DNA of 64,000 nucleotides, taken from contig NZ_BOOB01000037.1 of the NCBI RefSeq assembly GCF_016863015.1, forward strand, positions 1 to 64,000, read 5' to 3'. Under the pieces are notes generated by a model, which saw nothing but the letters and a program-made list of their open reading frames with translations, did not search any database and had not been told where the DNA came from. Each line of letters begins with the position of its first letter. The first letter of the stretch is position 1. The translations under genes were made by a program, and so were the position numbers. Of this stretch, positions 8,368-15,585 are shown one piece after another. The stretch comes from Microbispora amethystogenes (lineage in GTDB: Bacteria > Actinomycetota > Actinomycetes > Streptosporangiales > Streptosporangiaceae).

Positions 8368-9603
8368 ATGCTTGAGACCGTCCGCGGACCACGCCAGCTG
8401 ATAGTGGGCGAAGGGGTCGCGCAGAACATCCCGCGAGTGGTGGCCGAGTGTGGCTCGCGGGTCCTCGTCGTGACCGACCGGGTTCTTCTGGGGCAGCCGA
8501 GTGTGGCCGAGATTGTGGCCGCCGTGCGGGAGAAGGTCGCAGTCGTCGGGGTGTTCGCCGACGCGACTCCGGACGTGCCACTCACCGATGTCGCCCTGGC
8601 CGTCTCGGTCGCCGCAGAGGTGGACGCCGACGTGATCCTCGCCATCGGCGGTGGCACGGTGATCGACCTCGCCAAAATCGTCGGCGTCATCCGGCGCCAC
8701 GGTGGGTCGCCGCGCGACTTCTACGGCGAGTCGAAGGTGCCGGGGCCGACGATTCCTCTCGTCGCGGTCCCGACGACGTCAGGCACCGGCTCCGAGCTCA
8801 CGCCCGTCTCGGTGCTGACCGACCCGGACCGCGAGCTGAAGGTGGGGGTCTCCAGCGTCCACATCGTGCCCGACTTCGCCATCGTCGACCCCGAGCTCAC
8901 CTACAGCTGTCCTGCGACCGTCAGCGCCCACTCCGGCATCGACGCGTTCTGTCACGCGGTGGAGAGCTACACCGCGCGGCCCCGGGCCCACGAACCGCGC
9001 GACCCGGTGGAGCAGGTCTTCCTCGGCCGCAACCCGGTCACCGATCACTACGCGCTGCTGGCCGCCGAGCGGATCGCCCGCAGCCTGCCCCGCGTCGTCA
9101 GGGACGGAGGCGACAAGGACGCGCGCGCGGACATGTCCTACGGGTCCATGCTGGCCGGGCTCGCGTTCGCCCACGCGGGCACCGCGGCTCCGCACGCCCT
9201 CCAGTATCCCATCGGCGCAGCCACCCACACGCCGCACGGCCTGGGCGTCGGGCTGCTGCTGCCCTACGCTCTGGACGCGGCCAAGGATGCCATCAGCGAC
9301 CGGTTGGCCGTCCTCGCCAAGGTGTGCGGGCTCGACGTGACCGGCGCCTCGGATGCCGAGGCCGCGGACATGTTCCTCACCTGGCTCGACGGGCTCCTTG
9401 CCGACATCGGCATCCCTGCCTCCTTGGCGGACATCGGCGTGGCACGCGCCGACCTCCCGCGCTTCGCGGAGATGGCCGGCGGCGTCACCCGCTTGATCCA
9501 GAACCATCCGGGCCCGGCCGACACCGCCAGCCTGACCGCGATCCTCGAAGCGGCCTGGAGCGGGGACCGGACCCGACGCGTCCTGACTCCCGAGCAGCGA
9601 TAG
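8368..9603 (+). CDS. Iron-containing (group III) alcohol dehydrogenase
   Basis: A 411-residue member of the Fe-ADH family, which interconverts alcohols and aldehydes with NAD(P). The coenzyme motif GGGTVIDLAK and the TTSGTGSE motif are present, and the four metal ligands are recognisable as Asp192 and His196 (DAFCH), His276 (PHALQ) and His290 (PHGLG), with the 14-residue spacing between the last two seen in FucO. It follows the aldehyde dehydrogenase after 159 bases. Alcohol to aldehyde to acid is the simplest reading; 4-hydroxybutyrate to succinate is one concrete option because the aldehyde dehydrogenase looks GabD-like. Confidence 0.88.
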   Translation: MLETVRGPRQLIVGEGVAQNIPRVVAECGSRVLVVTDRVLLGQPSVAEIVAAVREKVAVVGVFADATPDVPLTDVALAVSVAAEVDADVILAIGGGTVIDLAKIVGVIRRHGGSPRDFYGESKVPGPTIPLVAVPTTSGTGSELTPVSVLTDPDRELKVGVSSVHIVPDFAIVDPELTYSCPATVSAHSGIDAFCHAVESYTARPRAHEPRDPVEQVFLGRNPVTDHYALLAAERIARSLPRVVRDGGDKDARADMSYGSMLAGLAFAHAGTAAPHALQYPIGAATHTPHGLGVGLLLPYALDAAKDAISDRLAVLAKVCGLDVTGASDAEAADMFLTWLDGLLADIGIPASLADIGVARADLPRFAEMAGGVTRLIQNHPGPADTASLTAILEAAWSGDRTRRVLTPEQR

Positions 9604-9670
9604 CGACGGGTCTTTCACAAGACGACAGGTTCCCTTCCCAGGCCTGACGTACGGCTGCACACCCACCAGG

Positions 9671-9719
9671 CCGGCCACCACCCCGGGATCATTTCCTCAC
9701 CCGCCCGACAGGTGGCCGG
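9671..9719. terminator. Inverted repeat between convergent genes
   Basis: CCGGCCACC (9671-9679) and GGTGGCCGG (9711-9719) are perfect inverted repeats around a 31-base loop, lying between the alcohol dehydrogenase and the oppositely oriented large gene. It may terminate both transcripts. The long loop and lack of a T-tract keep confidence low. Confidence 0.35.
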
Positions 9720-9782
9720 CGCTGCGGGGTGAACTCGTGCGCCGGCCGGTCGAAGGATTTCCGGCGAATACTACGGCGACCC

Positions 9783-12674
9783 CTACTTGACCGCTCGGGC
9801 GACCAGCTCGCGTAGCTGCTTCGCCTCCTTCGACTCCCCCGCGGCGTCGAGCTTGAGGGTCGCGGCGATGGCCTTGAACCGCCAGGGAGCGAGGACCACC
9901 GCCGCGCGGCACAGCGCCGCGAGGACGGCGGGGTCGCTGCCGGGGTTCTTCGCCTTGAACGTGAGCAGCTCGTCGGCGAGATAACGCTGGGTCTCGATCG
10001 TGACCGAACCCGCCGGCCTCGTGAAGAACTCGACGAGCAGCGGCATCACGTTGCCCTTGCCCATGACGTTCTGGAGGGCGAACGCGCAGTAGGACGCCAC
10101 GATGTTGTCCCGGTACTTCGCGATGAGGGAGTCCTGGTCGTCCCGGACGTCGCCCAGTGCCACCAGATGTTCCTTCACCACGTCCATTGTCAGCGCGCCG
10201 AGATCGACCTTCGAGCCTTCCGGCTTCTTCGCGCCGGGGGGCGTGTTGAGCGCCAGGTGGCCGAACGCGTAGAAGTACTCGACCATCGTCGCCTTCGACT
10301 CGTGGCCGGTGTTGATGCGCACGTACTTGCCCTCGACGCCACCGGCGCTCGGGATCCCGCCGACGAACGACGTCCGCAGGAACGAGAAGCTGTCGCGCTT
10401 GTCGATCATCTGGAGCTTCTGGAACAGCTTGTCGACGTCGCCGGTGGGCGTCGTACGCAGGATCAGGGGGATGCCCTCCACGTACGGCGTGCCCTGCCGG
10501 AGGTCCGTCTTGTCGATGGGCCAGCAGAACTCGTCCACGAACCTGGCGTTCACGGCGGCGCTGCGCATCAGCGCCAGCTCGTCGCGGTGCCCGTGCCTGA
10601 GCATGTGCATCACGAGCTGCGCCTCGTCGTGCTGGGTGAGGTCGAGACTGAGGTCCTGCAGCAGCGCCTCGGCCCGCGCGGACGCGGATTCGAGGTTGCC
10701 CTTCGCCGACAGCAGCGTGAGATCGCCGGCGGCCACCTTGCCGGTGCCGAACGAGGCGTACTTCTGGAAGCTCTTGCACAGGAAGATCTCGAGCGCGCCG
10801 GCGGCGACGGCGTCTTTCAGGCCGTCGAGCACGATCTCGGTCTGGCTCTTGCCGCCCTGCTTGGGCGCGATCTCGATGGTGGTGTCGATGATCAGCGCGA
10901 ACGGCGCGTCACCCTTCTTGTGCGTCTTCACACTCTGCAGGACGTCGGTCACGAGTTTCTCCGGGGACGGCGCGAAGGCGGGCGTGCTCGGGTTCAGCGC
11001 CGCCACCAGGACGTCCTTGTGGGGCGTCACCTTCTCGCCCTTCTTGAGCTTGCCGAGCAGGAACGCGGTCTCGTAGTAGTCGATCGTCTCCGTTGACCGC
11101 GAGACCTCCTCCTGGTCCCGCGACGACAGCGCGATGTGGAGCGCGGTGGCGATGGCGTCCATGCCGCTCGTCGTGAGGTGGCTGTCGACCTGGATCTTGT
11201 CGCCCTCCACCAGCTTCGCGATGCCCGGCGCCCGCTCCAGCAGGATCGCCCGCATCGTCGTGCGGTAGTCGGTCCAGTTGTAGTACTTGGCCACGGCGAC
11301 GACGACGGCGATCTCGTCCATCATCAGGTCGACCGCGCGCATCGCCACCGTGGGGTTGTCCACGTTCTCCACGACGATGTCGAGGAGCCGGCTCAGCGAG
11401 CGCAGGGCGTTGGCGGTCAGCGCGTCGAAGCGCTTCGGGCCGAGCTCGTCGGTCAGGCCCAGAACCAGGTGCTCCACCATCGCGCACACCGGCGCGATCT
11501 CCCTCTTCTCCCGCGCGATCTCCTGGAGCCGGGAGAAGGGACTGCCGGTGATGAGCCGCACGAGGTCGGCCCGGGTGTCGACGGTGAAGTTCGTCTTCGG
11601 CGGGGTCTTGCCCGTGTCCATGAGCTCGTACAGCTGGTAGGCCGACGGCGTCGCGCCGAGCTCGTACAGGATCTTGTCCCACTCGATCTTCGTGTACGCG
11701 CCGGTGCCGCTCAGCACGCTGACGCCCGACTTCCCGACGAGCGGCGTGACCGTGAGGTTCTCCAGCACGTCGGGGCCCACCACCATCTCGAGCTTGCGCA
11801 GCACGCGCGGGCTGCTGACCAGGATGTCGGTGCCCGACCTCCCGACCTTCTTCAGCTTCTCGGCGAGTTCGCCGAGCGCGTCGTGCTGGTCCGACGCCCC
11901 GCTTCCCTTCAGCTTCTTGACGAACTCGTCCAGGGTGTCGCGGAAGTTCGTGCGCCAATAGCTGGCCGCGAGATCGTTCTGGGTCGACAGGCCCGTGAGC
12001 GAGCTGCGCTGGCTCTTCGCCGCGCGGAACCCCATCTGGGCGACGAGGTGCTCCTGTGTCGTGTCCCGCACGATGTCCCCGAGCTCCTCACGGCGCCCCT
12101 TCGAGTACGCCGCCTTGACACCGATGGAGTCGAGGAGATCCAGCACCACCCGGAGATGCCCCACCGAGGAGGCGTCGCTCTCGTCCTCGACCCGGCGCGC
12201 GAGCTCGACCAGGTCGACGGTGACCTTCCCCGCCGCGGCCAGGTCGAGCGCGTCCAGCGTCTCCCAGTCGGGGCCCTTGTCGGTCTTCTCGGGAGGCGCC
12301 GGCTTCGACTTCGGCGGGAGGAGGTCGAGGCTGTGGCGTATGTCGGTGTGCTGCGACGTGGACTGCTCCTTCGGCGCCTCCCGCACCAGGTGGGCGAGCC
12401 GGACCGCGGCGGTCGCCTTCATGAAGCCCCGGGCGATGTCGCCCATGAGCTGCCTGACGAGGAGCTCGGACATCGTGCTGCGCTCGCGCGCCGACCGCTG
12501 GGCCAGCGTCTCGGCGATGAGCTTCACCGACGCGAGCGCGTTGGCCGGGCTGGGGTCCTTCTCCAGCTCCTGGGCGACCGCTTCGGCCGTTGATTCGCCG
12601 GGCAGCGCGACGAACGCCTTCCAGCTCCTGGGTAACGCCGCACCTGCCGAAGACTCGCTCGACATGATCGACAT
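9783..12674 (-). CDS. Large uncharacterised protein with PLP fold-type-I-like motifs
   Basis: A 963-residue protein that I do not recognise as a whole. The ATG at 12674 has an AGGAGG ribosome-binding site; another ATG nine bases on is possible. Residues 1 to about 450 look helical and charged, with no signal peptide or membrane segment. From about 500 to 660 the order of motifs resembles Cys/Met-metabolism PLP enzymes: TTSGMDA near 504 (compare TSGMAA), NPSTPAF (compare ENPTNP), IIDTT with Asp597 (compare VDNTF) and KSFQKYASFG with Lys638 (compare SATKYxxGH). The Asp-Lys gap is 41 residues instead of about 25. The last 200 residues are again helical. It is divergent from the SARP regulator at 13013. 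The PLP assignment is inference from motif order only. Confidence 0.6.
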   Translation of the reverse strand: MSIMSSESSAGAALPRSWKAFVALPGESTAEAVAQELEKDPSPANALASVKLIAETLAQRSARERSTMSELLVRQLMGDIARGFMKATAAVRLAHLVREAPKEQSTSQHTDIRHSLDLLPPKSKPAPPEKTDKGPDWETLDALDLAAAGKVTVDLVELARRVEDESDASSVGHLRVVLDLLDSIGVKAAYSKGRREELGDIVRDTTQEHLVAQMGFRAAKSQRSSLTGLSTQNDLAASYWRTNFRDTLDEFVKKLKGSGASDQHDALGELAEKLKKVGRSGTDILVSSPRVLRKLEMVVGPDVLENLTVTPLVGKSGVSVLSGTGAYTKIEWDKILYELGATPSAYQLYELMDTGKTPPKTNFTVDTRADLVRLITGSPFSRLQEIAREKREIAPVCAMVEHLVLGLTDELGPKRFDALTANALRSLSRLLDIVVENVDNPTVAMRAVDLMMDEIAVVVAVAKYYNWTDYRTTMRAILLERAPGIAKLVEGDKIQVDSHLTTSGMDAIATALHIALSSRDQEEVSRSTETIDYYETAFLLGKLKKGEKVTPHKDVLVAALNPSTPAFAPSPEKLVTDVLQSVKTHKKGDAPFALIIDTTIEIAPKQGGKSQTEIVLDGLKDAVAAGALEIFLCKSFQKYASFGTGKVAAGDLTLLSAKGNLESASARAEALLQDLSLDLTQHDEAQLVMHMLRHGHRDELALMRSAAVNARFVDEFCWPIDKTDLRQGTPYVEGIPLILRTTPTGDVDKLFQKLQMIDKRDSFSFLRTSFVGGIPSAGGVEGKYVRINTGHESKATMVEYFYAFGHLALNTPPGAKKPEGSKVDLGALTMDVVKEHLVALGDVRDDQDSLIAKYRDNIVASYCAFALQNVMGKGNVMPLLVEFFTRPAGSVTIETQRYLADELLTFKAKNPGSDPAVLAALCRAAVVLAPWRFKAIAATLKLDAAGESKEAKQLRELVARAVK

Positions 12675-13012
12675 GATTTCCTCCTGGTGGCCCCCGTACG
12701 CGGGGACGGGCGGACGACGGCGGCGGCGACGCCCCCGATGCTGGCCCTTGGAACGGTCCGCGTCAACGGTCCGCGTCAATGGGCGCGCCGCCCCGCCGCG
12801 GCCGGCCGTCCGGAACAGTCCGGAACCGCTGTCCGAGGCACTGTCCGGAACTGTTCCGGACACCCACGGCGCTTGTGAGCGGCTCGCCAGGACAGCGATC
12901 TTGGTGAGGTTCTCCTCACCCGCTCCTCGCGAGACGCCACGGGAGGCTTCCGCATGCACCGATCACGACGCTCGACGCGAACGTGCGCCCCGTCCGACCC
13001 CCGGAGGGAGGA
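12675..13012. promoter_or_regulatory. Divergent promoter region with direct repeats (SARP-like sites)
   Basis: The 338-base gap between the large gene and the SARP gene holds two repeat arrays. A 13-base unit, CGGTCCGCGTCAA, is repeated exactly in tandem at 12754-12766 and 12767-12779; read on the minus strand each copy begins TTGACG, so the array supplies -35 elements for the large gene. Further on, GTCCGGAAC-type units occur at 12808, 12818, 12831 (diverged) and 12843, and the last forms a perfect palindrome with GTTCCGGAC (12843-12861). Direct repeats 10-13 bases apart overlapping a -35 are the usual form of SARP binding sites. No gene is seen in the gap. Confidence 0.5.
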
Positions 13013-14770
13013 GTGAACCTCCGCTTCGGGTTGCTCGGCCCGGTTCAGCTGCACCGGAACGGCCGGCCGGTCCCGGTCGGCACCCCCAAACAGCGCGCCC
13101 TGCTGACCGCGCTGCTGCTGGAACCCAACCGGGTCGTGTCGATCGACCGGCTCGTCACGTCCGTGTGGGACGCCGAGCCGCCCCGCTTCGCGGTCGCCAA
13201 CGTCCGCACCTACGTCAACCGCCTGCGCGGCACGATCGGCGACGGCGACCGGCTGACAGCCCGCCAGCCCGGCTACGTCCTCGCCGTACGGGACGGCGAA
13301 CTGGACGTGACCGAGTTCGCCGACGCCCTGCGGCAGGGCAGGCGGTCACTGTCGGCCGGTCGGCCGGACGCGGCGCTGCGGCAGGTGTCCGCGGCTCTCA
13401 CGCGGTGGCGGGGCGACCCCGCCGAGGACGTGCCCCGCTCGGCGGCGCTCGGCCCGCGCCTGGACGCCCTCGCCGAGCAGCGGTGCCTCGCCCTGGAGAC
13501 GCTGGCGGAAGCCCGGCTCATGCTGGGCGAGCACGCCGACGCGGTGGCGGAGTTACGCGAGACGGTGGCCGCCCATCCGACCAGGGAACGGCTGTGGGGC
13601 GCCCTCATGCTCGCGTTGTACCGCACCGGCGACTCCGCCGCCGCACTCGCCGCCTATGGACAGGCACGGGCGTTCCTGGCGGAGGAACTGGGCGTCGAGC
13701 CCGGCCCCGAGCTGGCCGGGCTGCACCGGCGGATACTCGACCGCGACCCCGTGCTCCGCGCGGCTCCCGAGGCGCCCGTCCCGGGGCCGGTCCCGGCGGT
13801 GACGGCGCCGGGATGTCTGGTGGGCCGCGAGCCGGAGCTGAAGGAGATCGTCGCGGCGATCGGCGCCTGTCCGCCGCGACCTGTCGCCATAAGCGGCCCG
13901 GCTGGGGTGGGCAAGTCGGCCCTGGCCCGGCACGCCGTCCACGCGGCGGCGCCCGGCTTCCCCGGCGGCGTGCATCACATCGATCTGCGCGCCCTTCCCC
14001 GGCCCGGCCCGTACGAGACGCTGGTCCGGCTGCTGGGACGGCTGGGGCTGGCCGACGGCGAGATCGCCGCGGATCTCGACGAGGCGCTGCACCAGCTCAG
14101 GACGGCCACGACCGCGAGGCACGCGCTGGTCCTCCTCGACAACGTGACCAGCGAGGAGCAGGTGCGCCCGCTGGTCACCGGCTGCCCGGGTTGCCGGTTC
14201 GTCGTCACCAGCAGGAGGACGCTCGCGGCGCTCGACGACGTCGAGCACCTGCCTCTCGCTCCCCTTGCCGACGACGCGGCGTACGAGATGCTCGCCCGCC
14301 TCTGCGGCCGGGACCGGGTCGACCCGGCGCAGGCGAGCAGGGTGGGCCGGCTCTGCGACAACCTGCCGCTCGCGCTGGAGATCGCGGGCAAGCGCCTCGC
14401 CGTCCGACGGGAGTGGACGGCCGAGGCGTTCGCCGACATTCTGACCGGCGACGAGCACCGGCTCGACCTGCTGACCTGCGGCGACCTTTCCGTACGGGCC
14501 GCCATCGACCTCGACTACCAGGCCCTGCGGCGCTCCGGGGAGACGGCGGACGGCGGCGCGCTGGCCCTGTTCCACCGCCTCGGCGAGCGCGGCCTGGCCG
14601 ACTGCGGGCCTGCGGCGGCCGCCGAGCTCCTCGGATGCGACCGGCGTACGGCGGCGGCGGCGCTCGGCAGGCTGGCCGATCTCCGCCTGATGGAGCCGCT
14701 GGCCCCCGACCACTACCGGATGAACGGCCTCACCCGCCTGTACGCCATGGAGATGGCCGCGACCACGTGA
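13013..14770 (+). CDS. SARP/AfsR-type transcriptional regulator (winged helix, BTAD, NB-ARC)
   Basis: A 585-residue regulator starting at a GTG with a strong GGAGGGAGGA site. Residues 1-90 are an OmpR-like winged helix (TPKQRALLTALLLEPNRVVS), 95-240 the BTAD helical domain, and from 270 an NB-ARC-type ATPase with P-loop GPAGVGKS at 295-302 and the LVLLDNV Walker B strand. It ends soon after the ATPase region, without the TPR tail of full AfsR. SARPs activate specialised-metabolite operons through direct repeats. It is divergent from the 963-residue protein gene and convergent with the cysteine-rich peptide gene, so it is the natural candidate activator for both. Confidence 0.9.
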   Translation: MNLRFGLLGPVQLHRNGRPVPVGTPKQRALLTALLLEPNRVVSIDRLVTSVWDAEPPRFAVANVRTYVNRLRGTIGDGDRLTARQPGYVLAVRDGELDVTEFADALRQGRRSLSAGRPDAALRQVSAALTRWRGDPAEDVPRSAALGPRLDALAEQRCLALETLAEARLMLGEHADAVAELRETVAAHPTRERLWGALMLALYRTGDSAAALAAYGQARAFLAEELGVEPGPELAGLHRRILDRDPVLRAAPEAPVPGPVPAVTAPGCLVGREPELKEIVAAIGACPPRPVAISGPAGVGKSALARHAVHAAAPGFPGGVHHIDLRALPRPGPYETLVRLLGRLGLADGEIAADLDEALHQLRTATTARHALVLLDNVTSEEQVRPLVTGCPGCRFVVTSRRTLAALDDVEHLPLAPLADDAAYEMLARLCGRDRVDPAQASRVGRLCDNLPLALEIAGKRLAVRREWTAEAFADILTGDEHRLDLLTCGDLSVRAAIDLDYQALRRSGETADGGALALFHRLGERGLADCGPAAAAELLGCDRRTAAAALGRLADLRLMEPLAPDHYRMNGLTRLYAMEMAATT

Positions 14771-14776
14771 CGACGG

Positions 14777-14818
14777 CGGCGGAGCGCCCCGGCCCCCATG
14801 TCTGAGGGCGCTCCGCCG
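14777..14818. terminator. Bidirectional terminator hairpin
   Basis: CGGCGGAGCGCCC (14777-14789) and GGGCGCTCCGCCG (14806-14818) form a perfect 13-base-pair stem with a 16-base loop between the convergent SARP and peptide genes, serving both strands. Confidence 0.75.
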
Positions 14819-14825
14819 TGCTCGT

Positions 14826-15005
14826 TCAGCAGGTGTATTCATATCCGGTGCAGTAGCGGCCGCCGGGGATCTCCGCTCCGCTGCAGCAGTACCGGCGAGC
14901 GCAGGTTCCCGAATACTCGTACCAGCAGTTGATCGCCTCGGCCTTCGCGGCCGGGACCAGGCGGGCGACCATCCGGTCGGCCAGCCGCTGAATCGTCCGT
15001 GTCAT
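14826..15005 (-). CDS. Six-cysteine small peptide precursor (knottin-like cysteine pattern)
   Basis: A 59-residue peptide with a strong AGGAGG site upstream of the ATG at 15005. Residues 1-24 form a basic, amphipathic leader ending in AKAEA, an A-x-A pattern that a type I signal peptidase could cut. The remaining 35 residues hold all six cysteines (27, 35, 40, 41, 52, 59), with many Tyr and Gly residues. The order C-C-CC-C-C is framework VI/VII of inhibitor-cystine-knot peptides. Immediately upstream on the same strand are an S26 peptidase, ABC exporter, thioredoxin-like protein and MauE-type protein, a fitting set for cleavage, export and disulfide formation. I know no named family for it; knot topology is inference. 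Confidence 0.8.
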   Translation of the reverse strand: MTRTIQRLADRMVARLVPAAKAEAINCWYEYSGTCARRYCCSGAEIPGGRYCTGYEYTC

Positions 15006-15043
15006 GTCGTCTTCCTCCTGGTGAAAGGACATCTTCCACACCG

Positions 15044-15099
15044 ACGTTAGGAGCGGCCTCGATCATCGAGATACCACTCCGATACACGGGCGCTTGTAT
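15044..15099 (-). promoter_or_regulatory. Promoter of the cysteine-rich peptide gene (shared motif, copy 1)
   Basis: Read on the minus strand: ATACA (15099-15095), six bases, CGTGTA (15088-15083), then GTA (15074-15072), a spacer, and GGCCGCTCCTAACGT ending at 15044, with TAACGT (15049-15044) as the presumed -10. The same elements at identical spacing lie before the MauE gene (18617-18672). A transcription start near 15037 would give a leader of about 32 bases. Confidence 0.6.
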
Positions 15100-15114
15100 G
15101 GCCGGGCAGGCGGT

Positions 15115-15585
15115 TCACGCGTTCAGCCGCCGGAGCACGACACCGGTGATCCTGCTCTCGGGCAGGAGGCCCCACTGCCGCGAGTCGGTGCTCCGCGACG
15201 GGTTGTCGCCAAGGACGAGCAGCCGCCCCGGCGGCACGCGGGCCTCCCCCGACCCCTCTCCGGGCGCCTCTGCATGGGCCTCGAATCCGGGCGGGATCGG
15301 GTCCCCCGCCACGGCCGCCGCCCGCTTGATCACCAGATTCGTGCCGCCGTCGAGCGTCAGGCCCTCCCCCGGGCCCACGCGGGCGATGACGACGACGTCC
15401 CCCCGCCGGACGCGCGCCCCCGCCCGGCCGGGCCGCAGGTTCCGTACGAGGACCCGGTCGCCGGGCCGCAGCGCGGGGCGCATGCTCTCCCCGTGGACCT
15501 CGACGACGCGCAGGGTCCGCCTGAGTGCCGTCACCACCCCTGCCGTGAGCACAGCCGTGGACAGGACGAACGGGACCGGTGTCAT
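15115..15585 (-). CDS. S26-family signal (leader) peptidase
   Basis: A 156-residue membrane-anchored serine/lysine peptidase of the LepB/S26 family. One N-terminal helix (FVLSTAVLTAGVVTAL) is followed by the catalytic serine in VHGESMRP (Ser34), the lysine in NLVIKRAAAVAGD (Lys87) and the conserved LGDNPSRSTDSRQWG box. It is shorter than housekeeping LepB and its start overlaps the exporter stop (ATGA), so it is a dedicated operon member. I infer that it removes the leader of the cysteine-rich peptide encoded 110 bases downstream, whose AEA motif fits its specificity. Confidence 0.88.
   Translation of the reverse strand: MTPVPFVLSTAVLTAGVVTALRRTLRVVEVHGESMRPALRPGDRVLVRNLRPGRAGARVRRGDVVVIARVGPGEGLTLDGGTNLVIKRAAAVAGDPIPPGFEAHAEAPGEGSGEARVPPGRLLVLGDNPSRSTDSRQWGLLPESRITGVVLRRLNA

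Noticed and set aside
11136-14805. Long + strand open frames across the large gene and the SARP gene
   Set aside because: Arg/Ala/Pro-rich products, overlapping two well-supported genes in other frames; typical of GC-rich codon position bias.
14839-15087. 82-codon frame overlapping the cysteine-rich peptide
   Set aside because: No cysteine-rich pattern or family features; the peptide frame has the ribosome-binding site and the leader.
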